Part shown: positions 26,101 to 36,120 of the stretch, piece after piece
Position numbering within the stretch: the first letter of the stretch is position 1
How the letters are laid out: every line of letters starts with the position of its first letter
Source of the DNA: Rapana venosa
Lineage: Eukaryota > Mollusca > Gastropoda > Neogastropoda > Muricidae
Reading direction: 5' to 3'
DNA: 64,000 bases
Assembly (NCBI GenBank): GCA_028751875.1
Contig: CM054158.1
Location: forward strand, 12,928,695 to 12,992,694
Notes under the pieces: generated by a model
Seen by the model: the letters and a program-made list of their open reading frames with translations, nothing else
Databases searched by the model: none
Told to the model about the DNA's origin: nothing
Position numbers and translations under genes: made by a program

Positions 26101-28685
26101 GCACATAGAACAACACAAGGATGAAGCAAGTCTCACATTTTTAAACTGGCGCAGCACATAGAACAACACAAGGATGAAGCAAGTCTCACATTTTTAAACT
26201 ATCACAGCACATAGAACAACACAAGGATGAAGCAAGCCTCACATTTTTAAACTGTCACAGCACATAGAACAACACAAGGATGAAGCAAGTCTCACATTTT
26301 TAAACTGGCGCAGCACATAGAACAACACAAGGATGAAGTCTCACATTTTTAAACTATCATAGCACATAGAACAACACAAGGATGAAGCAAGTCTCACATT
26401 TTTAAACTGTTGCAGCACACATAGAACAACACAAGGATGAAGCAAGTCTCACATTTTTAAACTGTTGCAGCACACATAGAACAACACAAGGATGAAGCAA
26501 GTCTCACATTTTTAAACTGGCGCAGCACATAGAACAACACAAGGATGAAGCAAGCCTCACATTTTTAAACTGTCACAGCACATAGAACAACACAAGGATG
26601 AAACAAGTCTCACATTTTTAAACTGTCACAGCACATAGAACAACACAAGGATGAAGCAAGTCTCACATTTTTAAACTGGCGCAACAGGTTGATGAGGGCT
26701 CCTTTGCCAAAGGGACTGGTCAGGCTGGCGTGGAATGCCATGGTGGGGAACTCGGAGGAGAAGGTGGCCACCCATTTTTGCTGTGCAGAAAAAAAAGACA
26801 GAGAATCCATGTTGATATCTCCCGTTCAAATAAACCATCTGTAACATACCTGCTTTTCCCCTTTTTCACTGTACTATGCAGCAACAAATGCTATGTGCAA
26901 GTGCACACGCGTTTGCACACACACACACAGACACAGACAGACACACACATACACACACACACATACACACACACACAGACACACACACATACACAGACAC
27001 ACACATACACACACATGCATACACACACACACATCCCCCACACACATATATAACAAATATAAACACACTAAAAGCCTTAGCTGCAAGCAATGAACAAAAA
27101 TCCCATCCTACATGATGGTGACAGGGAGTCTTACTGCCAACACCTTCAAGTACAATAATGCACAAAGTATTGTTGTACAACACAATGCTGACACAAGACC
27201 CAAAAAACAACCCAAAGGAAGAAACTACTCACTGTGGCCCAGGCTGGAACAAGATCCACCTTGTTGATCACCAAGATCAGGTGTTTGTGTGGCTTCTCCT
27301 CCTTCAGGTATTTCTCTACCTGGTAACACCGCGTACCTTTAGGGTCGCGGGCGTCCAACACTTCCAGCACAACATCGGAAGAATCTATAACCTGCACAAA
27401 TCCCACAAAAGCTACAAGGTGTGATCTGAACATCTTCAAAATCCAGGAGCATCATTAGCAGAACCCTATGACTGGTTCTACCAAGAGAATCACAGTAAAA
27501 TTGGCCTGTCCATATTGCCGTGATGAACAAATCTGGCCATAATTTTTTTGGTTAAAAACCCATCAATATATGAACACAAAATGACAAAAAACATACAAAT
27601 TAGGTAAAGGTGAAGGTGTAAAGAGGAAGTTGTAATGGGGGATTAACCATGCATTGATATTAAAAAGTCTTTAAAATGTGTACTTATGGACCAAAATTCA
27701 TGTGTAATTGTGCCTTTGCGTTAAAGCCCCCACCTCCCTCCCCCCAATTTCCAAAACATAGTATTTTTTAATTTACTTATGAACATTAAAAAAATAAATA
27801 TCCACAGCTCACCAGTGATTAAAGATAACAAAACAATCTAACAGGAGTTAAAGGTCATACCTTGTACAGTTCGTTCCAGATTCTTTTAGACTGCCCAGCC
27901 TTGAAGACGATTTCTGGCTCCTCTTCTCTCACTCCTTCGTCCTCTCGAACAATGTCGCCATCTTTGTCGACGTCATAGTTTCCTTGAGCCTCCATCGCTT
28001 TTTCCATCATTTCCTGTCGTCACCAGATCATCCATGAATACACATGAGGTTGGAAAATGTAAGGAACACTGTGGAATATTCATGTTAAAGACTAAGTTAA
28101 AGTGCCTGCTGTGACAGCTAAAATAGGTAAATTACTTGTGTGTGTATGACATTTGTTTCCAGTTCTTTTATGCATCCCCCCACCTCCCTCTTTAACATAA
28201 AACAAAAATACTGATACATAAGTATGCCACATAACCAAATTTGACTCGAAGAAATAAAATGGAAATTGTGCACACCTGAGTCCATCTTATATACTACAGA
28301 TTTATCTCTACAACTGTATGTTATTTCGTGTTTATAATTGTATTAAGTCTTAAATCATTCACCTGTATCTTCTCATTTCTAAAAAGAATGTGTACAAAAA
28401 CAATTCAATATAAACGAAGAACAAATCCACTTGGTTTAAGTGAAAAAGATGATGTAAACAATGGGCATCATCATCAACATTATAGCAAAACATTTACAGA
28501 GCATATTCCCCAAACATATGTCGAGTTTTGACTCTTTACAAAGGAAAAGGTCTCATTATTATGCCATGAACACATGTATGCATGCACACCCAGTCACACA
28601 CGCACACACAAACAAACATACATACACACACACACACACTCTCACTCTCTTTCTCTCTCACACACGCACACACACACTCACTCAA

Positions 28686-28730
<45 letters not shown>

Positions 28731-31700
28731 TGCGCACGCCTGAAATCAAACAGCACAAAGAAAAAGCACAATGACTAACCTCCAAGCTAGAACACTGAAG
28801 AGTAGGTCTTTTTCTTGTTGCTTTTTTGCCAAAGCATTCACTGAAGGACATTCTATCCAGGATGTGATCGTTTGTTTTCTGTCACACAAAGAAACATTCG
28901 GCACATAAGACATTCACAGCCATTAAAATAGTACATTGTGACAGGAAAAAAAATGGAAAAATAAAAATGTGAACTGAATCTCTTGTTCCCAGGCATGCCA
29001 ACTAACAAGTTTCACTTTCAGGGACATCACCACTTGAAAATGGGGACACTGGCAAATTTTCAGGGACAATCATGCAATCACACACACACAAAAGCGCACT
29101 TCTTTAAAAAACAACAAATAACACATATCATTGTGTTTTTCTTTTTGACACCATCTTTCTGCTAGAACATGCTAAAACTATGAAAGTGAACGTCATCTAA
29201 GAACTTAAGGAATTTCAGTCCTTGTGATGCTACAGCGCTTGACACAATTTCCATTTGTGAACAAGTTTTCATGATTATTTTCAGTGGTCAGAGCACTCAC
29301 TTTCCCCAGCTAAGGTTAAGCAGCAAGTATGGTTACAACTTGGATGGGTAACCATTTGTGCACCTTGGCTTCAGTACAGTCCCCCCATTTCACCCAGCTG
29401 TAAATGGGTACTTGCCTCTTTTAGGGTCAGGGAAGGTAAAGCAGTGAGGGAGAGGAGTTGGGCGCCACCCTCAATATGGTGGCCCCTTCAGAAGTTGAGG
29501 TCTCTGATGCCTCGCTCCCCTATGACCACATCGGTTATGGGACACCTTCACCTTTACCTTACAAAAGTACAGAGCTCTAGACAGTGAGACTGACAAGAAA
29601 GATAACTCACCTTGCAGACAGGGTTGAGGAGGGTGACAGGGTTTTTTGTCTGTCGCATCACCACTTTGTAGGGGTCGTTCTTCACTTTCTCCATCTCTGT
29701 CTGGAACTCCTGCAGTGCTGACTGCTTGATGGTCCGGGTATTGCCTGACCACATGGCACACACATTACTGCCCCTCTTCACCATATTACTTTATTGCCCT
29801 AACTACAATATGATGATCAGGAAAACTTAGTAATCAGAAATGATGTTCCTCACATGGGGGTGCGGGGGGCCTGTCAGTATAAATAGCATCCCTACCTTCT
29901 GGAAATTTTGAGCTACGAATTGTCTCTTTTCTATCTCTCTCTATATTTCTGCCTTGTTCCTTTTCTTCCTGTCACCTCCTTCCGTGTATTTCCTCCCTTC
30001 TGGGTCCATTCTCCTGCCTTTTTTCCCCCAGAAAGACTTAAAGTATAACAATTCTCTCCCAAGCTGAAGTTGGATGTGCTGGGCCTGACTTGTCAGGTGC
30101 TTATCGACAGCACGACAGAGGATGCTGTATTTAAATACTGACAGGCCCCCAGCATCCCCATGGGGGACTTCAAAGGTCTGAAACATGTGTACCATATCAT
30201 GGCATACAGTATGTCATTTGGGGATGTCAAGACTGCCACAGCTATAGCTACAGCACAACTTCAATGAGGTAACAAACCTACAGTCTACCTATTCATATTT
30301 GTGGTGCCTTTCTGTTTATGATCATTTTTATTTCACCATAAACCACTGAAGTAAAAACGAGGCTACCTTAATAGTGGGTAAACGGTTGTGTACACAAAAT
30401 CTCACCATTTGTCAACCTCAGAGCTCTAGCTGAGGAACAGATAGGCAAAAAATCCCACCTTATAAACAGCCTTACTCTTTTCTTTGTTGAGACAATGTTA
30501 TCAATCATTACTCAGGTTTCCCCCCCCCATAGATCCAAACAATCAAAAAATGATTATTCATTTTGCAATTCAAGACAGAGACTTACCAAACCATCTTCTG
30601 TTGGGTTCCACCCGAGCTTGTGTGCCTGAGGCCAGAGTGTTCTGAAATACAGCTGCCTTCACTATCTTTCCTGCCCTGTTCCTGAAAACACAAGATCACA
30701 TCCTTTGTCCAATGAGTTAGGTGAAATACTAAAAGAGAGAGAGAGACACAGAGAGAGAGAGAAAGAGAAAGAGGTGTATGTGTGTGTGTGTGTGTGACAA
30801 TCATCTTAGGTTTTCAGCTACTGTTACAAAAATACACTAAACAACACAATGCTGCAATTTAAAAAAAATCCCCAAACAACCCAACATACAACAAAACACA
30901 AACAAAATATCTTCCAATCTAATCACTATTATCATTGTTCATAACTGTCCATTGCCCTGATGACCACAATGCTATCAACTCAACAATGATTGAATGAAAG
31001 CTTATGACTTAAGTACATTAACCTGTGCAACATTTGTCTTTTTTTAAATCATAGATTCAAGCACCACTAAAACCAGCTCTTCTGAAGTTCTGTTGCTAAC
31101 TCATATCAATAACCAAGGCCCAAGCCAACCATAAGGGTCAACCCAGAATGATCACCGCATTGTGACTGAGAGACTCACATAGACAATAAATGCCATGGGA
31201 TAAAACAAATGCCTGAGACCCCCAAAACAACCATGTTCCTAATATTTAAAAAAACCCACCACACACACACACGCACACACACATACACACACACACACAC
31301 ACACACAAACCCAATGTGAAATGCTAACTCAGACAGAAATATACCCCCTTTTTCCTGAACAAAGTCGCCATTTGAAAGTTGAAAACATTAACAAAAGCAG
31401 GCACAAACCTTTTCGGCTTTCCACCCCGGTACATCTGTAGCCGTTTGATGGTAGACTTGTCCCTCATGTTGTGCCCCGTCCCTTTCACTTTCTCTCGGTC
31501 TGTCACACAACGAACATAACAACGGTGAAAGGTACTGACACTAAGTAATTATACTCAAAATGTTGACTGTACATGTATACTGTGTACAGAAAAAAAGCCC
31601 ATCAGTTGTTACTGCGCAATAATTCTATAATCTGTACACAAATATTTTTCTTGAAGGAAGTAAGTTGAAATCCATTATTTGCTATTAATGTTATTGTGGT

Positions 31701-33689
31701 AAACCTCTTAAACTGAGTTAAACTTATTTTGTCTGGGTTTTTTTCAACTACAAAAGAATTTGTACTGTCAAGTGTTCATTACATGTATGTGTGCAACCTT
31801 TGAAAATGTTATTTATAGTCTATCAAACAGAAGACAGGAACAAAATATAATTTAAAAAAAAAGTAATGCCACATCATCACCATGGCAACATCTTTCTACA
31901 GAGAACAGCGAGAATTTAACCAAAAATGTGTCACAAAGTGCAAAAGATAATACAACATGACCTTTTGTAATAATAATAGTAATACAGTAATAGAGTAGGC
32001 CTGTGGTGTGTGTTGTCATTTAATTTAATAAATTAATGTCTATCCACTAAAAAGTGACTTTAGACAGAAGGCCTGTGGTGTGGATGGCATGAGCATACCA
32101 TGCACAGGCTACTAATGTATTATGCATTGTAAAATTACAAGTAATAGTTTAAAACCAAACATTTCCTGGAGCAAAAAATTATATCCATTTGGAAAGAAGT
32201 GAAAGGAATTTCTATGCAGATCTATAGATATATGCACACATACATGAAATTGAAAGGATTAGAAGATATTCACAGCTCATCTAATTTTTTTAGGACCACA
32301 GAAAGAGAAAGCAACAGAGACTAAAAGTAACAGTAAAAACAAAATTACTATTTAGTTATCATCACCACCAGATAAATTCTTGATGATTCCTTGATCTTGA
32401 TTGGATTGGGGTAGTTTGTACTGCTCCAGCATTCAAGCAGACAATATGATGCACACTGCATGCTGGGTACTTCATTTCATACCATCCAGCCCTCAGCCAC
32501 AGTGGCATACTCTTCTACTAAAGATGGGTACATGTTTTTAAGATGTAGAGCAATATGTTAAATATTGATATAAATGTATTGATGCAAAGTTCTACAACAC
32601 ATCACTTATTGTCTCATCTAAATGATTTTGTTACTGTAAGGGGATGGAGTCAGAACCAACATTAACTTTATGGATAAAAAGCAGTCTTCAGACATGCCAA
32701 GATGGCTACATGGAGACACAGAGTGTGTCAGACTAGCACTTTCAAATCATTCAAGATCATGGGTTTGATGTAAGTCTATTCACTGACTGATCTGCCAGAC
32801 CCATTGTGAAAATCTCCAGTTATATACAAGTTATACAACCCTCCCTTAAACTAAAGACAGAGAAAAATATTATTAATAATAACATTCTACATGCAATCCA
32901 TCAACCATACCCATGGTTATGTGACTCAAGCCAATCAAGGCAGTAATGATTACGGTGGAATGCATCATGCCCTTTCTTAACCATCTCCTCTTTCCTTCTG
33001 ACTGGAACTAGCCTGAAGAGATTTTCCAAAGTCAATCTGCCTGTGTATAATTTATTAATTACATTAGCACAATTCTAGCACATCAGCAATCTTGGGCATT
33101 GACCCTCTCTCCTCAGGTCTTGTTGTTGTGAATGCATAAATTTATGCAGCAGAGATTTTTGATTTGAGATATTACACGAAGGTAGCTATTGTCTAGTGAG
33201 AGTTGGAAGAAAAAATTTTAAAGCTGAATTAGTAGAATGGTCTGAGGAATGGGGCTGTCTTAAAAGATGTCTTGCAAAGTTGCAAACATGTAATATGCAT
33301 TGTAAAGTTAGTCTTCTATAATTTATAGTCAGTTGGAAGACATAGCAGGGGCGGTAAAGTTCTGCCAGGTAGAACTGATAGTGATACCTAACTACCCAAC
33401 ACACACTCCTCGCTTGCCCTCTCCTTCGCCCGTATTTATGATCGTAGCACTGAAAAAAACCCCACTTTGTAAAACAATCTGATAGTGTTCCAGACAATTT
33501 CAACATGTTAATCATATTCATAGTATTCAACAGCAGTGCACCACGATCGAGCGAATCTGGCGTCCGTTTCTGATTGTATTTGAATGAATAAAACGTTAAC
33601 ATTTCTTTCTAATCAATTACAAATTGTCAGACATTACCTGGATTCATGCTGTGTCCAGCTTTGTTTACTCTGTTCTTTGGTTTAGCCAT
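14188..33689 (-). CDS. GNL2: GNL2 / NOG2 nucleolar GTP-binding protein 2 (15 coding exons)
   Basis: GTPase that binds pre-60S ribosomes in the nucleolus and acts in their maturation and export (known for the family). Exons 5' to 3': 33689-33638, 31499-31409, 30681-30587, 29744-29611, 28878-28780, 28013-27861, 27391-27233, 26780-26667, 24645-24517, 22041-21937, 20229-20083, 18331-18236, 17685-16758, 15403-15195, 14274-14188. They sum to 2598 nt (865 aa plus stop) with every phase consistent; human GNL2 is about 730 aa, and the excess is in exon 13. Circularly permuted motifs: G4 NKVD (251-254), G5 HASL (278-281), G1 GYPNVGKS (313-320), G2 GETK (339-342), G3 DCPG (357-360). The N-terminal [13 protein letters not shown] and C-terminal NVKNRNR are family signatures. 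Start: ATG at 33689, [12 protein letters not shown]. Exon 11 contains an in-frame TGA. Identity is very secure. Confidence 0.96.
15432..15870 (-). mobile_element. SINE-1 copy with tandemly repeated 3' end
   Basis: Read on the - strand, the 5S-like region (ttaagcattgtt...tggatgggtgacc) lies near 15808-15860 and the family tail follows. The terminal unit ending ggtaaaggtgttcccataac is repeated about four times between 15432 and 15650 at a 57-60 bp period. The array begins about 30 bp from the acceptor of GNL2 exon 14 (15403). Confidence 0.75.
15886..16216 (-). mobile_element. SINE-2, best-preserved full-length copy
   Basis: tRNA-derived head with A box TAGCCTAGTGG (16203-16193) and B box GGGTTCGATTCC (16161-16150) at tRNA-like spacing. 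A core with gagttaacatcagtgcagac and gatgagactataaactgagg follows, then the tail ggactggatgtaaaaaagta ending in ggaataagca-complement sequence and a short A/T-rich end. It lies in GNL2 intron 13, same strand as the gene. Confidence 0.88.
16758..17685 (-). CDS. GNL2: GNL2 exon 13: acidic and lysine-rich C-terminal region
   Basis: A 928-nt exon, by far the largest of the gene, coding for about 310 residues (459-768). It begins LEEVLGKEQ and includes [14 protein letters not shown], which corresponds to the family's QNFGKINVVPQF region. An Asp/Glu tract encoded by repeated GAT/GAC (about 17455-17530) follows, then a Lys-rich coiled stretch ([16 protein letters not shown]) and Ser-rich low-complexity sequence. 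The tail is charged and probably disordered, and longer than in human GNL2. Confidence 0.9.
18345..19510. repeat. 26-27 bp minisatellite in GNL2 intron 11, abutting exon 12
   Basis: About 43 units of the type acaccccacagcaaacagtg+aaaaat, two of them separated by inserted LINE-A tail copies (18409-18471 and 18502-18564). On the GNL2 sense strand each unit is GTGTATTTTTCAC...GCTGTGGGG. From about 18572 to 19510 the sense strand contains no AG. The nearest unit lies about 15 bp from the acceptor of exon 12 (18331). Confidence 0.92.
18409..18564 (-). repeat. LINE-A 3' tail captured in and duplicated with the minisatellite
   Basis: Two near-identical copies (18409-18471, 18502-18564) of (taa)n + tggaacttatatagcgctat + cttgcaaagacaaatc, separated by one minisatellite unit. 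They differ at the terminal aaagcgc/aaagtgc. Confidence 0.85.
19571..19860 (+). mobile_element. SINE-2 copy in GNL2 intron 11
   Basis: Begins within the head (aacattgcgctcgcaatccg) and runs through the core and the ggagactggatgtaaaaaag tail. It directly follows the 26-bp minisatellite. Confidence 0.75.
20083..20229 (-). CDS. GNL2: GNL2 exon 11, carrying an in-frame TGA in a locally shifted reading frame
   Basis: The exon is 147 nt, in phase at both ends. Its start ([20 protein letters not shown]) and end ([12 protein letters not shown]) fit GNL2 in frame 0. Between them frame 0 reads GLLTCPVTT and then TGA (20124-20122). The family-like sequence [10 protein letters not shown] appears in another frame there. 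The simplest reading is about three single-base losses in CTAAAAGG, GTGACG and TTCTGG, which together keep the exon a multiple of three. This is either an assembly or read error or a real lesion. Confidence 0.85.
20340..20930. repeat. Two degenerate tandem arrays in GNL2 intron 10
   Basis: 20340-20720 holds divergent units around tttcataaatacatgatgtag, and 20775-20925 holds about four units of about 40 bp around actgatatacggtatgtc followed by ggttttgataaacg. Confidence 0.65.
21010..21852. repeat. 25-bp minisatellite in GNL2 intron 10
   Basis: About 33 copies of a unit read gtctatgtgcagtcagtcat+aaaga on +, with point and small indel variants. It begins about 85 bp after the exon 10 donor. No unique spacers separate the units, so it is a direct tandem repeat. 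Confidence 0.92.
22270..22430 (-). mobile_element. Old SINE-2 fragment on the - strand
   Basis: gacctcagttttaagtcttg and gccaactccaagggaaaaat are diverged reverse complements of the SINE-2 core. It lies directly beside the + strand SINE-2 copy. Confidence 0.55.
22500..22604 (+). mobile_element. SINE-2 copy, left half (split by piggyBac)
   Basis: tRNA-like head with ggtggtcagagcgttgcacc and a B-box-like ggttcgagc, then cattcaagggggtgttttcc, as in other SINE-2 copies. It ends at TTAA 22601-22604, where the piggyBac element begins. The right half continues at 24070. Confidence 0.8.
22605..24069 (-). mobile_element. Decayed piggyBac element with TTAA target duplication
   Basis: 1465 bp bounded by TTAA on both sides. 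Ends are CCCTTTACCATT (left) and, reversed, CCCTTTCCCATT (right), as imperfect terminal repeats. The right subterminal region has a direct repeat of cggcgggctacggcgggta (about 23994-24012 and 24039-24057). On the - strand it holds the first part of a transposase. It is inserted inside SINE-2. Confidence 0.85.
23163..23791 (-). pseudogene. piggyBac transposase, N-terminal part, interrupted by stops and a frameshift
   Basis: ATG at 23791 reads [20 protein letters not shown] with an acidic N-terminus, then stops and a frame change. From 23582 a second open segment contains [40 protein letters not shown] and LYWSTDLTF, typical of DDE_Tnp_1_7 transposases. It stops near 23163; the region carrying the catalytic Asp residues is missing, and nothing recognisable as transposase follows in 22605-23160. 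Non-functional and probably internally deleted. Confidence 0.82.
24070..24320 (+). mobile_element. SINE-2 copy, right half (split by piggyBac)
   Basis: Resumes with TTAA then gttaacatcggtgttgactc, the continuation expected in SINE-2, through agatgagactataaacc and the tail ggggattggatgg...cttattccataatcct. Together with 22500-22604 it makes one SINE of about 355 bp. Confidence 0.82.
24376..24510. repeat. 34-bp tandem array abutting the GNL2 exon 9 donor
   Basis: Four units around gacataaacaagcatgattc with gatattcagtcct. The last unit runs into the 5' splice site at 24511-24516. Confidence 0.8.
24655..24745. repeat. (CAT)n then (AAT)n at the GNL2 exon 9 acceptor
   Basis: Trinucleotide runs begin about 10 bp from the acceptor of exon 9 (24645). 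The AAT part is the 3' tail of the adjoining LINE-A copy. Confidence 0.85.
24711..25112 (-). mobile_element. LINE-A copy, 5'-truncated 3' end (GNL2 intron 8)
   Basis: From (AAT)n and atggaatttatatagcgcta at 24740 into ggaggtcattccag and cggccaacagtgaa. These are the same sequences, in the same order and orientation, as the end of LINE-A at 60426-61330, so it is a truncated copy of that LINE. Confidence 0.85.
25905..26667. repeat. 53-bp minisatellite duplicating the GNL2 exon 8 5' splice site
   Basis: About 15 units, 53 bp apart where measured (26661, 26608, 26555). On the GNL2 strand each unit holds AGTTTAAAAATGTGAGACTT, that is the last bases of exon 8 (..CAG TTT AAA AAT) and its donor GTGAGA. 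Several units even keep the exonic GCGCCAG; others read GTGACAG or GTTGCAG. The first unit overlaps the exon end (26667). Confidence 0.92.
26918..27053. repeat. (CA)n microsatellite in GNL2 intron 7
   Basis: Over 130 bp of interrupted CA repeat on the + strand between exons 8 and 7. Four overlapping low-complexity ORFs there are artefacts. Confidence 0.9.
29281..29562 (+). mobile_element. SINE-1 copy in GNL2 intron 4
   Basis: A clear copy with tcagtggtcagagcactcac (tRNA-like head), gctaaggttaagcagc at 29309-29324 (5S box A-like), tggatgggtaacc from 29341 (5S box C-like) and the shared tail ending ggttatgggacacc. It is inserted antisense to GNL2. Confidence 0.8.
29855..30170. mobile_element. 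MITE-like element with about 45-bp terminal inverted repeats
   Basis: gggggcctgtcagtataaat near 29866-29888 recurs inverted as atttaaatactgacaggccc near 30129-30150, with flanking catggggatgc / gcatccccatg also inverted. The interior is unrelated. The target duplication is not clear. It lies in GNL2 intron 3. Confidence 0.55.
30362..30450 (+). repeat. Free copy of the alternative SINE-2 tail module (GNL2 intron 3)
   Basis: Contains gctaccttaatagtgggtaa, aaaatctcaccatttgtcaa and agagctctagctgagg, the same module as at 42010-42115. Confidence 0.6.
31500..33637 (-). other. GNL2 intron 1: no recognised gene
   Basis: About 2.1 kb of A/T-rich sequence. A 138-codon open frame (33602-33186) shows no family signature and its flanks give no exon structure. 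A possible weak tRNA-like repeat lies near 32695-32790. Confidence 0.55.
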
Positions 33690-33731
33690 GTTTTTTGTGC
33701 TTCTGTTTATCCGAGTTCTCATGTACACATC

Positions 33732-33737
33732 CACGTG
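33732..33737. promoter_or_regulatory. Canonical E-box CACGTG just upstream of the GNL2 start codon
   Basis: CACGTG lies 43 bp upstream of the GNL2 ATG, in the 5' UTR or core promoter. Ribosome-biogenesis genes are commonly driven through such E-boxes by MYC/MAX-type factors (general knowledge). Function here is inferred. Confidence 0.45.
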
Positions 33738-34109
33738 AATCGGTCCGGAAATGGCTTTGCATGTACTCCGCAGTAAATATTTCTATTGACCAAATTTCAT
33801 CAAAATTAAAACGATTTCTCTAATAAATTTTCAACAACCGTCTCGTATACAATATTACTGACTTATCATGGATTTATCAGAACGTATTTAATATCCATAG
33901 AATGCTTTCTGATTGTTTCACTGCTGTCACCCATTTAAAAAAATCTTTTTACCCAACTGCAGCACAAAAAGCCCCCAATAGACTAGGTACTATAGCCTAG
34001 TATTAATTTTTTGTATGTGATCATTTTTATCTTTAGAAAGATAGTTTTAGGATGAATCGCATTGTTATGTATATTTCTTTTATCTTTATTCTACCACAGC
34101 TTGGTTTCA

Positions 34110-34390
34110 TTTCCCTTCTCCTACAAGTCCCTTGGGTGAGATTATAAATAGTTTATAATCTGTTACATGGTGAGGGATGGGCTCAGCCATGTTTGACTTG
34201 CCCATAACACACTGCCCTAGACGGCAGAACATTGTGCATACTCGTTAAAACCTGTTCTGCCTTTGGGAAAAATAGGCCATGTTGTGGCCGTGTAAACAGG
34301 TGACTGAATTTACACAAATGTAGGCACACAGGGACGTAAAAAAGTGCATTTGTACTTATTCCATTATCCTCGAAATAAAAGAGTGTGTAT
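34110..34390 (+). mobile_element. SINE-2 copy upstream of GNL2
   Basis: Diverged core (aagtcccttgggtgagatta), then gcagaacattgtgcatactc and the tail acgtaaaaaagtgcatttgt...ttattccattatcctcg. Confidence 0.7.
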
Positions 34391-35529
34391 ATGAATAAAT
34401 ATAAATAAACTATTCAGTTCAACAGCCCGACTCTAGAGAAAATCTAGAAACCTAAGGCACACGGTGTTACGTGTGTAGAGGCAGAAGATTTTTTTAAAAA
34501 TAAGTATCTGATGCAGAAGTTCATTAGGATAGTCTTGAGGTACTCATGACTCTCCATCAAAGAAACTGGATCGTTCTTCTTTGATTCAGGTGTACCACTG
34601 AACAAGATGATGTAGATCCCCATTATGTAGCTTTGTCGGGAAGCTGGTCAATCCAAAAACACTAAATCTCCTATTTCCAATAAGGAATGTTTAGAGAAGC
34701 TAAGCTAGTGTGTGGCTAGAAAGTGATATGCAGCTTGTTGAAAAAAATCTGCAGAATAGAAGCATCAAAGATAGTGTGAGTGTTCCCATAGAGTGAGACA
34801 CTTCTTGCTGACAAGGCTTTTTTCTCTCTCCATCAGTGAAGCAGAACAATTCAACAGTTGGCAGCAGCTATCAAACAGGTGATGGTGATATGATGATGAC
34901 ATCAAAACCTCTTGAATGTTTTTTTTGGGCATGTTTTTGCTTTATTTGGTTGTTGTTTTCGGTCAATAACTTGGGTGAATGTAACAGAAAATTATCCTCA
35001 CTGACGGCATTTTATCATAAGAAGCAAGAAATGACTGTAATAATGTGAAAAATATCCCATCCAAATTTGAGAGACAGTCCCCACCCCAAAACAAAAAAAC
35101 ATTCAATAAACCCAAACAAAACAAAACCCAAACAACTATAGCAGTTCAGTTTCCCTCCTGAACAGACATCACAAACATTTAAGGATAAGCATTCTATAAA
35201 TTTTAATAATAAGTGCTATTAGTATAGTCAGATTGGAGATCCTTTCATGAACCTATCAGTAGTCTCATGTTCTACCGACTCTTCAGCCCTCTGATCAAAC
35301 CCAGCTGCTTTCATGTGCACCCCTCTCCCCCCCACCCACTCCCAAACACACACATACATAGGCACACACACACACAAACACACGCACACACACTCAAAGT
35401 AGCCAGAACACTTGAACGTGTTTGCAATTTTATTATATGATCTGGAAAATGCTCCATGCATGTATTGATTTACCAGAAATTTCCAAACTTTTGCCTCATT
35501 TATATACTTTTAAAACAACTGCCAGTCAG

Positions 35530-36120
35530 ACTCATTTCCAAAACGATTTACAGACATTTCCAAATAATTGTCACATTCAGAAACGTTTCCAATAATTGAC
35601 AAATCCACTTATTCAAACAACTGTCATATTCAGACACATTTCCTGATAATTACCACATTCACAGACTGTTTCAATCACCATTTTCAGACACACTTCCTAA
35701 CAATTGCAATATTTACAGACATTTCCAAACAATTTCCACATTCATACACATTTCCAAACAATTTCCATTCTCACACATGCTTCCAATTTCCACTCACACA
35801 CTTCCAATTTTCAAGCTCAAATTTCCAAACAATTTCCACACATTTCTAGTTTCCACACTTACATTTCTAATCAATTTCCACATTCCCAACAACTGCAACA
35901 CTCAAACACATTTCCAAATAATTTCCACACTTTCACACATTTCTAAACAATTCTCACTCACTTCTAAACAAAATTGTAATATTCAAAGACCTTTGCAAAC
36001 AATGTCCACACACACACATTTCCAAAGACCTGCAACATTCATAGGCATTTCCAAACAGCTGTGACCTCTACAACATTTCCAAACAATCGCCACATTCAAA
36101 CACAAGTATTTCCAGACACC
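35530..36120. repeat. Degenerate tandem array, cacatttccaaacaattg-type units
   Basis: Units of roughly 25-50 bp built on acatttccaaacaatttcca recur through about 600 bp with much divergence. The + strand lacks G for long stretches, which yields spurious ORFs. Confidence 0.75.

Noticed and set aside
26866..27210. Several frames over the (CA)n at 26.9-27.05 kb
   Set aside because: Dinucleotide-repeat translations (Cys-Val, His-Thr); no coding value. Similar artefacts occur at 5.0, 28.6, 48.2 and 60.6 kb.
29941..30195. 84-codon - strand frame in GNL2 intron 3
   Set aside because: Lies inside the inverted-repeat element; exons 3 and 4 of GNL2 join in phase without it.
33186..33602. 138-codon open frame on the - strand in GNL2 intron 1
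   Set aside because: No recognisable domain, no splice or start context, and it lies within an intron whose flanking exons join in phase without it.
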